Shown here: positions 14,034 to 26,321 of the stretch, piece after piece
How the letters are laid out: the number at the start of each line of letters is the position of its first letter
Position numbering within the stretch: the stretch's first letter is position 1
NCBI RefSeq assembly: GCF_029633865.1
Contig: NC_079224.1
Span: 22,572,404 to 22,636,403, forward strand
DNA length: 64,000 nt
Source: Lampris incognitus
Lineage: Eukaryota; Chordata; Actinopteri; Lampriformes; Lampridae
Direction of reading: 5' to 3'
The notes under the pieces: model-generated
Databases searched by the model: none
What the model saw: the letters and a program-made list of their open reading frames with translations, nothing else
What the model was told of the DNA's origin: nothing
Made by a program: the position numbers and the translations under genes

Positions 14034-14760
14034 TATATACCAAGTACAGTTGCACTTGTTTCAATTCCTTTGGAAGAGCCCCTTTTCCACACAGGGTTTT
14101 TTTTCCAGATGGGAACTCAGTTTTCCCACAGAGGTCAGACGTGTCCTCTGCTGTGATAAACTAATGACTGGTCTCAGGTAGACAAAATAGCTAACACTAC
14201 AGCTCATTCAATCTTTGGTCTAGTCAACACTACTGACATTATGAATTATTGCTCAAGAAAAATTATATGATACAACAGGATTTGTCTCTCTTTAAACCTC
14301 CTGCATTATGAGTCAAATGATGATGAGCCATGTAATCAAACGGCCAAGCTACCAAATATCCGACAGGTGGGTCATTTACGCGAGACAAATTACCTGGGTA
14401 TACTATTCACTATGTGCGTTTACATCTAGACACATCTGAACAAGCATACAAGTCATATGCCCATTTGGATTGTCTAAACAAAGGACAACAAAAAATGTTC
14501 TGCTGAACTCATGAAGCAGTAAGAAGTTATGGAATCAGTTTGTGGCCGATGGAAATCCAATTCTGCAGAATATCACAGTGACACAGCCACATTTTTGGGC
14601 CTAGTGATTGTCTCAGGTAAGGATAAAAAAAAATCCTCCTATTTTCTCCCCAACTGTACCCAGCCAATTACCCTACTCTTCTGAGCCGTCCTGGTTGCTG
14701 CTCCACCCCCTCTGCTGATCCGGGGAGGGCTGCAGCCAACCACATGTATCATCCGATATA

Positions 14761-16000
14761 CACTATATGTACAAAAGTATTGGGACACCTGGCCATTACA
14801 CCTACAGGAGCTTTTATGACATCCCATTCTAAATCCATAGGCATTAATATGGAGTTGCCCCCCCCCCTTTGCAGCAATAACAGCTTCCACTCTTCTGGGA
14901 AGGCTTTCCACAAGATTTTGGAGTGTGTCTGTGGGAATTTTTGCCCATTCATCCAGAAGCGCATTTGTGAGGTCAGGCACTGATGTTGGATGAGAAGACC
15001 TGGTTCACGATCTCCATTCTAGTTCATCCCAAAGGTGTTCGATGGGGTTGAGGTCAGGGCTCTGTGCAGGCCAATCAAGTTCTTCCACACCAAACTCACC
15101 CAACTATGTCTTAATGGACCTTGCTTTGTGCACTGGGGCACAGCCATGCTGGAACAGAAAAGGGCCCTCCCCAAACGGTTCCCACAAAGTTGGAGGCATA
15201 GAATTGTCCAAAATGTCTTGGTATGCTGAAGCATTAAGATTTCCCTTCACTGGAACTAAGGGGCCTAGCCTAACCCCTGAAAAACAACCCCATACCATTA
15301 CCCCTCCTCCACCAAACTTTACAGCTGGCACAATGCAGTCAGGCAGGTAACATTCTCCTGGCATCTGCCAAACCCAGACTCGTCCATCAGACTGCCAGAC
15401 AGAGAAACGTGATTCGTCACTCCACAGAACATGTTTCCACTGCTCTAGAGTCCAGAGGCAGCGTGCTTTACACCACTCCATCCAACACTTGGCAATGTGT
15501 TTGGTGATGTAAGGCTTGCATACAGTTGCTCAGCCATGGAAACCCATTCCATGGAGCTCCCGGTGCACAGTTTTTGTGCTGATATTAATGCCAGAGGAAG
15601 TTTGGATCTCTGCAGTTATTGAGTCAACAGAGCGTTGGAGACTTTTACGCACTATGCGCCTCAGCACTCGTTGACCCTGCTGTGTGACTTTATGTGGTCT
15701 GCCACTTCGTGGCTGAGTTGCTGTTGCTCCTAAATGCTTCCACTTTTCAATAATACCACTTACAGTTGACCGTGGAATATCTAGCAGGAAAGAAATTTCA
15801 TGAACTGACTTATTGCAAAGGTGGCATCCTATGACAGAATTCACTGAGCTCTTCAGAATGACCCATTTTTTCACAAATTTTTTAAAATGCAGACTACATG
15901 GCTAGCTGCTTGATTTTATACACCTGTGGTAATGGGTCTGAATGAAACACCTGAATTCAATGATTAAGAAGTGTGTCCCAATACTTTTGTACATATAGTG
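14761..16000 (-). mobile_element. Tc1-like DNA transposon (copy 2, decayed)
   Basis: 1240 bp with inverted ends CACTATATGTACAAAAGT, identical for about 28 bp, flanked by TA duplications (14759-14760, 16001-16002). This is a different Tc1 family from copy 1, shorter and with other termini. Confidence 0.93.
14855..15874 (-). pseudogene. Tc1-like transposase, catalytic D lost
   Basis: The N-terminal HTH part begins MKKWVILKSSVNSVIG at 15874, with STVSGIIEKWKHLG and PRSGRPHKVT. A stop follows near 15530. The catalytic part has [11 protein letters not shown] (first D), MVWGCFSG and [15 protein letters not shown] (E). The second aspartate of the DDE triad appears as glycine ([12 protein letters not shown] near 15120, where relatives have QHDCAP). 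Additional stops and frameshifts lie near 15104 and 15000. The C-terminus EAVIAAKGG is near 14870. Confidence 0.9.
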
Positions 16001-16305
16001 TATGTTGAGTCCCCAGCCGCTTCTTTTCACCTGACAGTGAGGAGTTTCGCCAGGGGAACGTAGCTCGTGAGAGGATCACACTATTCCCCCCCAGTTCCCC
16101 CTCCCCCCCGAAACAGGCATCCCGACCGACCAGAGGAGGCGCTAGTGCAGCAACCAGGACACATACCCACATCTGGCTTCCCACCTGCAGACACGACCAA
16201 TTTGATCTGTAGGGACGCCCGACCAAGCCAGAGATAACACGGGGATTCAAACCTACATCTCCATGTCGGCAGATAACGGAATAGACTGCTATGCTACCCG
16301 GACAC

Positions 16306-17580
16306 CCCAGGAAAGGATAATGTTAAAAATGATAAACAAGTTTTTAAACCTGTACGGAACAAAAACCTCTCTACAATGCCAATAATCTGACTTGTTGAGC
16401 TCACAAGTAGAAAAAGTGTGATTCAGTTTCACTGATGATTTGTTATTTGCAAATATCTTCTTACTTCTTCTTCTTTCAGCTTGTTTCCCGTTTTTCAGGG
16501 GTCGCCACAGCGGATTGTACAGTTTTCATCGGTACCCTGTGAGGGCACAGTACCTAGCCCGTAAAATAAAATATCTAATGTTGAAATATCAGTTGTAATT
16601 TTTTTTATTCATGTCACATTTCTTACAATTAAAGCGTGATGTTCATTCTTTACTATAGTCCAAGCACTGATGTTCTCTTATTCTTGGCCTGTTTATAATC
16701 TGTTTTTCTGTTCACTCCTGCTCTGCAGAAATCTCTTATCTCAAGCAGAACTGAGAAGCTAGCAAGAGCTGCTGGCACAAGTGCCCGATTCCAGCAGTGT
16801 CAACTGAGTTTACAATCCATTTTAAATACGCATGCTCTCTCCACCCCCCACCCCCAAGTTTCTAGACACTGCTCTAATAGATGAGGGTTCAAGTTATCAT
16901 TCAAATTACAGGAGCAGAGCAGGAGGAAAGGCAACCATTGATGCTGAAGCGCTGCACTTATAATGAGAGGGAATGTGAAATCTATGTACTATGGCCCACG
17001 GAGGGCTACTGCACTGCTTCATAATTGGCCTCCAGGGGATTACTCTTCTCTAGGAGAAATGAGGTCGTAGTCAGGATAAATGAATTCCAAGCAAATGATT
17101 CCCTGCTTCATACATGGGTGATAGCGTAGCAGAACCACATTGATATGAGAGCAAAGTTACCTTTCTTTTTTTTTGCAGAGAAACGATGAAATCAAATCAT
17201 GTAAATCTCTGGGGTGTCCATTGCAACCCTATTTAAGGTTAACAGAGGTCATCAACAACCCAATACAGGTCCATGTTAAAAGGCTGACAGAGGGCTTTAT
17301 TGTGGCTTGGAATCATTATCCATCCTCTCAAGCAGGCAAAAAGATGGACTGCTCCACATCACCCCCTGGTTTACGGGTCTCTGGCAGGGGCACTGGACTT
17401 AACTATGACCATCCCTGAGGGACTGGAACATATTCATGATTGTATTCATCCCTCCCATTTTCCTCCACTGCCTCCTTCCCTCCATCTGCCGCTTCACACA
17501 CCGCCTGGCAGCCTCATAAACCGGTGGCCTCGGATACAGCTGATATTACAACAGTCACATTACATGGCCAGAACCATTAG

Positions 17581-17581
<1 letters not shown>
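16306..17581. other. Spacer with an RTE LINE 3'-end fragment
   Basis: At 16466-16560 there is a minus-orientation LINE tail: a (CTT)n run followed by GGGGTCGCCACAGCGG, matching the 3' end of the RTE copy at 288-350. The rest (16560-17581) shows no convincing gene. Short open stretches there lack known motifs. Confidence 0.55.

Positions 17582-17656
<75 letters not shown>
17582..17656. repeat. (TG)n microsatellite
   Basis: An uninterrupted run of about 37 TG dinucleotides. The apparent valine/cysteine reading frame across it is an artefact. Confidence 0.98.
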
Positions 17657-17658
<2 letters not shown>

Positions 17659-17775
17659 CTATGTGAGCGATGAGAAACCAGGGTGAAGTACAAGTTAAAC
17701 ACATAAAAACATACATAGCCTTTAGTATGGGCAGGAAGGGCTAAGTATAGGGGGTTGAGGTCAAGAAAAGGTTAG

Positions 17776-18022
17776 GGCGGCATGGCTCAGGGGGTGGAGC
17801 GGTCGTCTAGTAATTGTAAGGTCGCTGGTTCGATCCCCGGCTCCAAAGTGTCCTTGAGCAAGACACTGAACCCCTAACTGCTCTTGATGAGCAGATTGGC
17901 GCTTTGCATGGGAGCCTCCACCATCAATCAATGGGTGAATGTCAGGCATGCATTGTAAAGCACTTTAAGTGGTTGATAGACTAGAAGAGTGCTATATAAA
18001 TGCAGCCCATTTACCATTTAGG
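17776..18022 (+). mobile_element. tRNA-derived SINE, V-SINE-like
   Basis: Starts GGGCGGCATGGCTCAG with B box GGTTCGATCCCC (17827-17838), then GTCCTTGAGCAAGACACTGA, which resembles the conserved central domain of vertebrate V-SINEs. It ends in AGTGCTATATAAATGCAG..CCATTTACCATTTA, a common fish SINE tail. Family name is from memory. The tRNA head and layout are clear. Confidence 0.75.
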
Positions 18023-18039
18023 ACTACAGGATAGGTCTA

Positions 18040-19290
18040 ATGACCTCGATAGCCTTAGACCAGTTGATGAGCGTCGACTTTTGCATCACGGATTTTGGCT
18101 TTCAAGTGAACAAATATCTGAAAGAAAAAATAAAAATAAATAGCCACGTTCTCCTCATGACTGAAGTGGGGTCAAACCAATTCTTAATTATAGTTTTCGG
18201 AGGCTGTCAAAATGCTTAGTTTATCTTGAGATGAATAGGGTACAGTGTATTTGAGTTGAAACGAAGAAAAACAGCAGGGCAGACAGGAAGAACTTTATCA
18301 GTGATGGTCCCAACAATCATGTTAATACATCCCCAAATAGGTTTGGGCCAAAGCCAGAACATGTGTGAATAGCCTCCTCTCTCAGAGCCGGGATAGTCAG
18401 GACATAAGGTGTTGGTGACTAGTTTTGGTCTAAATCTGCACTCCGGGCAAAAGCAATTTTTAATGTGCACATTTTTTTTTAAATTTCCTCCTTTTCTCCC
18501 CAGCTGTATTTGGCCAATTACCCCACTCTTCTGAACTGTCCCGGTCATTGCTCCACCCCCTCTGCTGATCCGGGGAGGTCGGCAGACTACCACATGCCTC
18601 CTCCGATACATGTGGAGTCGCCAGCCGCTTCTTCTCACCTGACAGTGAGGCGTGTCGCCAGGGAGACATAGCGCATGGAAGGATCACGCTATTCCCCCCA
18701 GTTCCCCCTCTCCCTCGAACAGGCGCCCTGACCGACCAGAGGAGGCGCTAGTGCAGCGACCAGGACACAACACTGCCAATTGTGTCCGTAGGGATGCCCG
18801 ACCAAGCCGAAGGTAACACGGGGATTCGAACCGGCAATCCCTATGTTGGTAGGCAATGAAATAGACCACTACGCTACCCAGATGCCCCTTAATGTGCAAA
18901 TTTAAAGTGGATTATCTGATGGGTGTTATTTTTAGATGAGGGAAAAATGGTATTCCAGACTGTCGGCCAGTTTTCAATCATAGTTAACATGTTGGAAGTC
19001 TTTTTCTCCCAGCTCATAATTACTGGCAGAGGTTAAATGTCACATGAGAAGACCATTGCAAGGGACTCTGGACTTCACAATCAAAGGATGAGTGCTTCTC
19101 CAATATCTTTTGAAACCTTTTGAGATGCCTCATGTGCCTCTGCTCCGAGCCTTTATCTGATGAGATAAGACAATGTGGAAGAACATTATCACTGGAGCAT
19201 GTTACCATGCTCCACATTTGCTGTGAGCCACCTCACCTGATTCCCTGCATCTCTTTTTCCATGACCCTGCTCCAGCGTAGCTTATTTAGA
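18040..19290 (-). pseudogene. Probable L1/Tx1-like LINE ORF2 C-terminal remnant
   Basis: Minus-strand pieces read like the C-terminal region of an L1-type RT protein: GGYSHMFWLWPKP (near 18360) resembles the CxxC..HxFWxCP region, followed by PAVFLRFNSNTLYPIHLK (near 18270) and, to the right, a segment around 19217-19020. Many stops are present and a SINE divides it (18471-18886). No RT core remains in the window, so the call is tentative. Confidence 0.45.
18471..18886 (-). mobile_element. tRNA-derived SINE, family A, copy 4
   Basis: Minus-strand full-length SINE with T-run at 18471 and tRNA head near 18886. Flanks carry a duplication TTAATGTGCA (around 18458-18467 and 18887-18897), confirming recent-style insertion into the LINE remnant. 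Confidence 0.88.
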
Positions 19291-19610
19291 GGTATACGCC
19301 CATTTCACGCCGCGGCCATCTTGGATTTTTAAAAAACCAAGTGGTGGGAATTTAGCCACGCCCCTTCTTACTCAATCGGAAATCAATGCAGCCGGGGCCA
19401 GCAGCAAACTTGGTTTGGACTACCAACCTCGAGCACCTACCGTCATTTACCACAATATGAAAACTAAGCTGGATCTTTTCTTTTTCGAGTACTTTCTGCC
19501 TCTCCTGTGCCAGTGAGGAGAGACACACACACACAGGGCTGTATTCAAAGAAGCTATTTAATCACAATAAAATAAAAAATAAGATACATTTGTAGTGGTT
19601 ATGGGGATAC

Positions 19611-20588
19611 TGTAGTAAACCTGCGGCGGGAGGTGATTGACATGAGACGTGGCTCTTTAATGAATTGATTGCTTGCAGCCGCGCAACTAGACTGGAGGAG
19701 ACGTAAGTTAAAAGAGAGGGCTAAGCAGTCCCTCGGGGTTGCTGGAGAGAGCTGACTTGGTTGGTTTGCGGATACACTCATTGGGGGGAGGCGGCGTTCG
19801 CAGTTTATAGTATTGCCGGCGCTGAAGACACAACGGTAGGGGAGCTGTTCCAGATTAGGAGGGGAGGCTAGTTGCCTCCTTTAGTTAGAGAGGGCCGGGA
19901 ACGCTTAGGAGTGTTTTCGCGGACCTCCGCTCTCCAGCCCTGGTTCCGGTGGTCGGCACGCCGCCGCCCGCTGCCTGTACCGCCGACTGCACGCGATTGT
20001 TTCCCCGGCTGTCGGACGGTGCCAATAAAGCTTAGACCCTGGGGGAGGGTCTCGCCAGCCGAGCGAGCTAAGTTTTAACTTTTGCTATTTCCCTATTCCT
20101 TTTTTAATATGTTTTATATAAGTATTCATTGGTGAGTTTTATTGTGCCGGCTTTTTTACAGAGAAGCAGAGGGCTAGTGGGTGGCTGAAGTTACCCGGGT
20201 GGTGGGGACGTTTACTGTTTTATTTGCAGTGTCTGAGCAGGCGTTATAGCACCCGTTTACTCCTTGAGTGGAGGTGTAGCCTAGTGTTTTATTCCCCGTG
20301 TGCAGCGTCTCCAGCGTGCGGAGCGTAAAGGGTGTGGTGTTTGCATGCATGCGTGCCGTGCCTGATCTTAAAGTGTGCCCTAGTCCATGTGTGTGGTTTG
20401 CACTACAGTAAACAGACTGTACTTATCTGTGAGTAGTCGCCGGTCCTCAGGCCTATCTGTTCAACTCTGTATGCCTTTTAATATCATTTGGGATGAAATA
20501 AAGGTTTGTCTGTTTTTCCATGTTCCTCGACTGGTGTAGTGTGTCTTTTGGGTCTCTGACGAAGCCCATATCGGGCTTGTTTATTACA
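19611..20588 (+). mobile_element. 978-bp solo LTR inside Gypsy A's 5' LTR
   Basis: Starts TGTAGTAAAC and ends GTTTATTACA, a 9/10 inverted terminal match with TG..CA ends, flanked by ATAC on both sides (19607-19610, 20589-20592). Contains AATAAA-type signals near 20025 and 20497. No internal retroelement sequence is present. Most of its GC-rich first half (19860-20080) has no meaning as a protein. Confidence 0.9.
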
Positions 20589-20792
20589 ATACATAATTCC
20601 CCTTATTGAGCTGGTAGGAACGTTTGTTTACAGCTACTGTTTTCTCGGTTCGGGTTTACAGTGGTACACTTGCGCTGCTCGGGTTTTTTGTTGTTGTAAT
20701 GGTGGAAGGAATAAATGGTGCACGTTGTGTAGCCGAAAGAGAAAGTTGTCACGACTCCTGCTTGAGCTCCTCCACACTGGTGACCCCGACGT

Positions 20793-21390
20793 TTGTCTCT
20801 TGGTAGTTATCAGAGACAATCTTTCAGACGAACATGGTTGACGACATGGTTCGCTCAGGCGGAAGCACAGTTTGCTGTCCGCAAAATAACAGATGAGGCT
20901 ACTAAATACTACTACGTGGTATCGGCGCTCGGGTGTTCGACTGCAACTAGAGTGGTGAGTCTCCTTACAAATCCTCTGGCGGCAGACAAATACAAGGGGC
21001 TCAAAGATCACCTCTTGAAGATTCTCTTTTCTCTGCAAGGCTTGGGTGACAGCAAGCCATCCGAGCTCATGGACAAAATGCTGAATCTGCTGGGACCGGC
21101 GCACACACCTGATTTTCTCTTTGTACAACTGTTTCTGCGACAACTGCCTGCTCAGGTGGGGCCGCTTTGGCTAACACCAGCATTACTGATTGCCGCAAGC
21201 TAGCTGAAGAACCTGACAAGTTCTTCCTGGCCAGCCAACAGCAGCACTGCGCGTCCGCGCTCACCCCTGCCCACCCCCACACGCCACCACCTGGTGACTC
21301 AATGGTGGTCGCCGCGGCAACCCCCGGTCGGCGACAGGAGCCTGGCCTGTGCTTTTACCATGCAAAGTTCGGGGCCAAGGCGTAAAAGTG
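20793..21390 (+). pseudogene. Gypsy A gag (frameshifted)
   Basis: Capsid-like gag of a Gypsy element. TWFAQAEAQFAVRKITDE..KYYYVVSAL (20835-20925) and MLNLLGPAHTPDFLFVQLFL (21076-21135) are the retrotransposon gag core. The frame shifts near 21155 and continues as ANTSITDCRKLAEEPDKFF (21170). A C-rich knuckle remnant, CFYHAKFG (21349), ends with a premature stop at about 21383. Confidence 0.85.
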
Positions 21391-24300
21391 CAATTTCAGC
21401 TCGTCGGGAAACGCCAAGGCTGGCGCTCACTAGTGACCATGGGCGTCGGCGTGGAGGACAACAGGCTACTTTTCCTGCAAGACTCCATCTCGGGGCGGCG
21501 TTTCCTATGCGACACTGGGGCGCAGAGGAGTGTCGTACCTGCATCGAGTGTGGACGCCCTGTCGGGCGCTCACGGCCCTCCCATGGAAGCTGCTAACGGC
21601 CGCTCTATCCGTACGTACGGCACGAGGCACACATTGACATGTTTTAACGGACAACGGTTCAGCTGGGATTTTGTCACCGCCGACGTGGCATTTCCCCTCC
21701 TCGGTGCAGATTTCCTTTGTGATCATGGGCTGCTGGTGAACGTCAGGAATTGATGCCGTCACCTTCGCTTCACACGCGTGTGCACTCAGCGATACAGGCT
21801 CCGTCGGGCTGTCCAGCATGCTCTCCAACGAGGACGTGTTTCTCCATCTTCTCTGAGTTCCCTGACCTCACTCAGCCCACATTCTCGTCATCTACGACCA
21901 AACATGGGGTTGAGCACCACATCGTCACCACTGGCCCGCCGGTGCACGCCCGAGCTCGGCGCCTCGACCCGACCAAGCTCTCTGTCGCCAAGGCGGAGTT
22001 TGAGAACATGGAGCGCCTCAGCATCATCCGTCGCTCCAGCAGCCCGTGGGCTTCACCCCTCCACATAGTGCCTAAGCCTGGCGGTGGGTGGTGACTACCG
22101 TCGGCTCAGTGACGCAACAACACCGGACCGCTACCCGGTCCCTCACATCCAAGATTTCTCCGCCCACCTGGCTGGGAAAGTGATCTTTTCCAAGGTGGAC
22201 CTTGTCCGTGGATACCACCAGGTGCCCGTCCATCCCGCTGATGTCCCCAAAACGGCTGTGACAACTCCGTTCGGACTGTTCAGTTCCTGCGCATGCCGTT
22301 TGGGCTCAAGAACGCCGCGCAGTCCTTCCAACGCCTCATGGACTCAGTGTTGCGGGACCTGCCTTTCCTCTTTGTGTACCTGGATGACATCCTGGTCGCT
22401 AGCACCTCCGTGTCCGAGCACTTGTCCCACCTCAGAGCCCTTTTCGAGAGGCTCAGCCTGCACGGGTTGATAGTTAACCCGGCCAAATGCCAGTTTTGGT
22501 CTGAGCACCATCGACTTCCTGGGCCACCGGGTCACCAAAGACGGGGCGGCCCCCCTTCCATCTAAGGTGGAGGCCGTCGCAGACTTTCCACGGCCCAGTC
22601 CCTCCGGAAGTTCATTGGCATGGTGTCCTTCTACCACCGGTTTATCCCTCGGGCTGCCGATCTCCTCCGCCCCCCGTATGAGGTTCTGAAGGGCACAGCC
22701 CCCAAACACGCCATGGACTGGCCTGCAGAGAGGGACAAGGCTTTTAAGGATGTGAAAGCCACCCTGGCTGACGCGGCGATGCTGGCACACCGTGTCTGGG
22801 GCGCCCATCGCCATCACGATGGATGCTTCGGACTACGCTGTCGGCGCGGTTTACGAGCAGTGGGTGAGCGGCGCGTGGTAGCCGCTTGCCTTCTTCAGTT
22901 GGCAGTTGAACCTGAGAGAGCGCTAATACAGCACCTTTTGATCGTGAGCTGCTTGGCCTTTTCCTCGCTGTTAGGCACTTTCGTTTCCTTCTGGAGGGCT
23001 GTCAGTTCACGGCTTTCGATGTTCGCGATGGCCAAGGTGGCAGAGCCGTGGTCAGCCCGCCAGCAGCGACAGTTGGCCTACGTCTCAGAGTTTACCACCG
23101 ATGTGAGGCATGTCGCTGGGAAGTCCAACCCGGTCGCTGACTGTCTCTCCCGGTCCATCGCTGGTGCCGCCCATTTGGGAATCGACTACAGCCAGATGGC
23201 GGCTGACCAGGCCGCTGACCCAGGAGTGCAGGCATGCAGGACCGCCGTCACAGGGCTGCAGTTGGAGGATGCGGCTTTCGACGACGCCGGCGCCACGCTC
23301 CTGTGCGACGTCTCTATGGGTCAGCCCCGCCCCGTCGTTCCGACTGCTTGGAGGCGGCGGGTCTCCGACGCAGTCCATGGGCTGTCTCACCCTGGCAGAA
23401 AGCCTTCAGAGGTTGGTGGCGGCAAAGTTTGTCTGGCATGGACTTAAAAAGGATGTGAGGGACTAGGCTGACACCTGTGTGGAGTGCCAACGCCCCAAAG
23501 TGCTCCGGCACGTCAAAGCGCCCCTGATACCTTTCACGGTACCTGAGAAGAGGTTCGACCACGTGGACCTGGTAGGCCCCCTTACCCCCCTCCTGTGGTT
23601 TCACATACCTGCTCACCATGGTCGACAGGACCACGCGATGGCCCGAGGCCGTCCCGCTTTCATCCACAACAGCGCCTGAGGTTGCCCGAGCGGTCATCGG
23701 AACCTGGGTCGCCCGCTTTGGCACCCCATCTGACCTTTCCTCGGACAGAGGGCCGCAATTCACGTCAGCGCTCTGCGAGGAGATCGCCGCGGGTTTAGGG
23801 GTGATGCTCCATCGCACCACAGCGTATCACCCTCAGGCAAATGGATTGGTCGAGAGGTTCCATCGCTCGATGAAGGCCGCATTGCGGGCTACCCTCAAGG
23901 ACGACCATTGGGTCGACAGACTGCCTTGGGTCATGCTTGGGCTCAGGACGGCCCCCAAGGAGGACCTCCAGTCCTCATCCGCCGAACTGATCTACGGACA
24001 GCCACTTCGGGTCCCGGGGGATTTCCTTCCCACCGCCACAGCTCCCTGGTCCGCCAGCTGCCAACGGACTGCGCTGCAGGAGGAAGCCAGGGCTTTTGCA
24101 CCGGTCCCCACTTCTCAGCATGGCGGCTCTGTCCTATGTCCCCACGGAGCTGCGATCGGCGGAGTATGTTTTCATCCGTCACGACGCGCACCGCGGTCCC
24201 CTGCAGCCACCCTACGACGGCCCATTTCGGGTACGGGACACTGGAGATAAGCACTTTGTGGTGGAGGTTGGCAGCAGGCTGGAGCGGGTTTCTGTGGACC

Positions 24301-24413
24301 ACCTCAAGCCTGCTCACCTCGATTTAGACCGCCCTGTTGGTCTTGCCCTGCCCCCCTCCCCTCCCTTTCCCCGGTCCAGCTGTGAGGACTCTGCTGCTTT
24401 TGCCTGCGGTTAA
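21391..24413 (+). pseudogene. Gypsy A pol: PR-RT-RH-INT (many lesions)
   Basis: Protease has LCDTGAQRSVVPAS (21505) and GADFLCDHGLLV (21700). RT has [14 protein letters not shown] (22050), [14 protein letters not shown] (22195), [12 protein letters not shown] (22293) and [10 protein letters not shown] (22375). RNase H and linker include DVRHVAGKSNPVADCLSR (23098) and CVECQRPKV (23478). Integrase has TMVDRTTRWPEAVP (23615), LSSDRGPQFTSAL (23735) and ANGLVERFHRSMK (23838). A chromodomain-less C-terminus ends near 24400. At least five frameshifts or stops (22090, 22285, 22500, 22600, 23465) disable it. Confidence 0.9.
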
Positions 24414-24510
24414 CCAGCCCCCAGCTCCTGTTCAGCGGAGCCGTTGGGGCAAAGAGATCCGCCCCCCTCGCCACACTGACTTTTCGTTTAAGGCGAATTC
24501 TGGGGGGACG

Positions 24511-24715
24511 TGCAGTGGTTATGGGGATACATAATTCCCCTTATTGAGCTGGTAGGAACGTTTGTTTACAGCTGCTGTTTTCTCGGTTCGGGTTTACAGT
24601 GGTACACTCCCGCTGTGTGGGTTTTTTGTTGTTGTAATGGTGGAAGGAATAAATGGTGCACGTTGTGTAGCCGAAAGAGAAAGTTGAACACGACTCCTGC
24701 TTGAGCTCCTCTACA
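24511..24715 (+). repeat. Gypsy A 3' LTR
   Basis: 205 bp, TGCAGTGG..CTCTACA. It matches 19591-19610 plus 20593-20776 of the interrupted 5' LTR with few differences. AATAAA lies at about 24645. Confidence 0.93.
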
Positions 24716-25029
24716 CATTTCATTTTTATACTGTACATTCAATATTTATACATTAGACTGTCCCATCTACAATATTTTCATTCTTGTGCTTTAAATTTAA
24801 CAAAACTGTAGGTTCATTTTAAACTAAAATATGTCCAGTCAACTGTCATTCTGTTGTAGCAATAAACTGGAACTCGCTACCAACTCAAATCATCAATTGT
24901 TTACTAAACTAAGATAGTGATTGCTCATCTCAAGGTGTGGGCTAAAAAATGGGACTGTACTGAAATGAAGTTAAATATGTTTCAATCTATCTAAGGTTTG
25001 TGTGCACTATTTTTTTGTCAGCTGAATTT

Positions 25030-26321
25030 AACAAAGGTTTAAAACTGGTCCCTGAAAATGTGTTAGGAGAGCACACACCGTCCACAGTTGGTTGACTGTT
25101 CCACTTAGTGAAAGGGGTATGGCTCCATCAAAAATGTGGTACTCCTTTATGCGTCTTATTGACCGTTCGACGTGTATTCTCAAGCCAGCAATACTCTGTC
25201 TGTGAGCTCATCACAGCTAAACTGTCCACTTGGGCCTAAAAATGCAGGGATGACAAGTTTTACATCTATTTCATCGAGCAGGTCTTTGATAAGGAAGCCC
25301 TTATCGGCCATGACCTCATCACCTGACTCTAAGAGGTCCAGAACACCTGACCTCTTAGTTATCTCCTTATCAGAAATACATCCTGTGTATAGATTACTTA
25401 CCAGGCTAACTGACCCTGAGGGAGTGATTTCAGTGTAGTGTTTTATAATGGGAGTATGTCATGGTGTTCAAAACCTTCGAACTAGCTGTCTCAATGCGAG
25501 TCTGTGCAGTCTAGTATCACTCTTGTGTTTGGGTAGAATTCCCTGAATACTGGTGGCATTGGCTCGTCTACTGCTGCTCTACTAGGCTAACATAAAGAGC
25601 AAATAGTTGGCCCATGTCGTACAGCTCCTGCTGACTGTGGCCGGCGACACATTGAATCATACAGATAAATCCAGAGCAAAAAAGTCCTGCCTCACATGGC
25701 ATAAGAACAGGAAAAACTGATCAATCAGCGATAAATGCTCTGCATGGAAGCCAGACACAGAAATGTGTTCTAGGTTATGGCTGTTCCTTTGCATTTGAGT
25801 CCATCGCACCATGGACTCTGCAGTAGGCTGTAAAGCTAGGAAGAGCGCTTTGAGGGTGTGGTAATCCTTAAAACCAGTGTAAAACCTGATCAGATTGGGC
25901 GCACACTGGAAGCGTTCTAGACCAAAACGTTCCTTTTTAGCTTTTTATTTTCGTCTTCCAGGAAAGCGATGCGTTTCTTTACTGCGTCAAGCTGGTCTTC
26001 CACAGAAAGGGGCTTCACGTCGTAGTCGTCATGATCAGGTAGAGTCGCCCAAACCTCACTGGACACATGAGGATATGTCATACATGTGGGAAGCAATATA
26101 AATCCACACATTTTCCTGTTATCAAGATGATATGTCAGAACAGAGCTATCCACTATTGAAAGATTAGTGAATATATATATATATATTATACAATGCAGTA
26201 ATCTACATGTTTGAAAAATTGTATTGTACTGACTAACAACTCGCCTATCTCCCTCATGTTCCTCTTCATCTTCTTCCGCTATTAAGTCACCAATGCGACT
26301 GCAAACATTTTTCAATGTCAA
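25030..26321 (-). pseudogene. DDE_Tnp_4 transposase (broken)
   Basis: Minus-strand remnants of a DDE superfamily 4 transposase. In order there is an acidic segment (26321-26250), a coiled-coil-like LDAVKKRIAFLEDENKKLKR (near 25990), FYTGFKDYHTLKALFLALQP (near 25870), RWTQMQRNS (near 25790) and LIDQFFLFLCHVRQDFFALD (near 25700). Next comes ADKGFLIKDLL (near 25300), and [19 protein letters not shown] (near 25150), which carries the final catalytic glutamate. Stops at about 25655 and 25185 and several frameshifts kill it. The THAP-type N-terminus common in relatives was not found. Confidence 0.8.

Larger units (their letters stand above)
11265..14074 (+). mobile_element. Penelope-like element 2, with long inverted terminal repeats
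   Basis: A 2.8-kb PLE. The left arm (11290-11560) is the reverse complement of the right arm (13805-14074) over about 270 bp with modest divergence. Coding sequence for RT and GIY-YIG fills the middle. The inverted placement of the terminal repeat is a known PLE configuration. The left side extends about 25 bp further than the right. Between 14075 and 14633 I see no recognisable gene or repeat. Confidence 0.9.
14634..16305 (-). mobile_element. tRNA-derived SINE, family A, copy 3, split by Tc1
   Basis: SINE halves at 14634-14760 (3' tail side) and 16001-16305 (body and tRNA head). They read continuously once the Tc1 element at 14761-16000 and one TA are removed. It shares the sequence of copies 1, 2, 4 and 7. 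Confidence 0.85.
19591..24715 (+). mobile_element. Gypsy A LTR retrotransposon (decayed)
   Basis: The 3' LTR is 24511-24715 (205 bp). The 5' LTR is 19591-20776, equal in length once a 978-bp insertion and its 4-bp duplication are removed. CATT flanks both ends (19587-19590, 24716-24719). A primer-binding-like TGGTGACCCCGACG follows the 5' LTR (20778), and a G-rich purine stretch precedes the 3' LTR (24501-24508). The gag-pol order is of the vertebrate Barthez-like Gypsy type, judged by the gag and integrase sequence. Confidence 0.93.

Noticed and set aside
17300..17686. Open frame across the dinucleotide run, rich in C and V
   Set aside because: It is produced by (TG)n. No conserved sequence lies outside the repeat.
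19872..20078. Arginine/proline-rich short frame
   Set aside because: Lies inside the GC-rich half of the 978-bp solo LTR. It has no homology I recognise.
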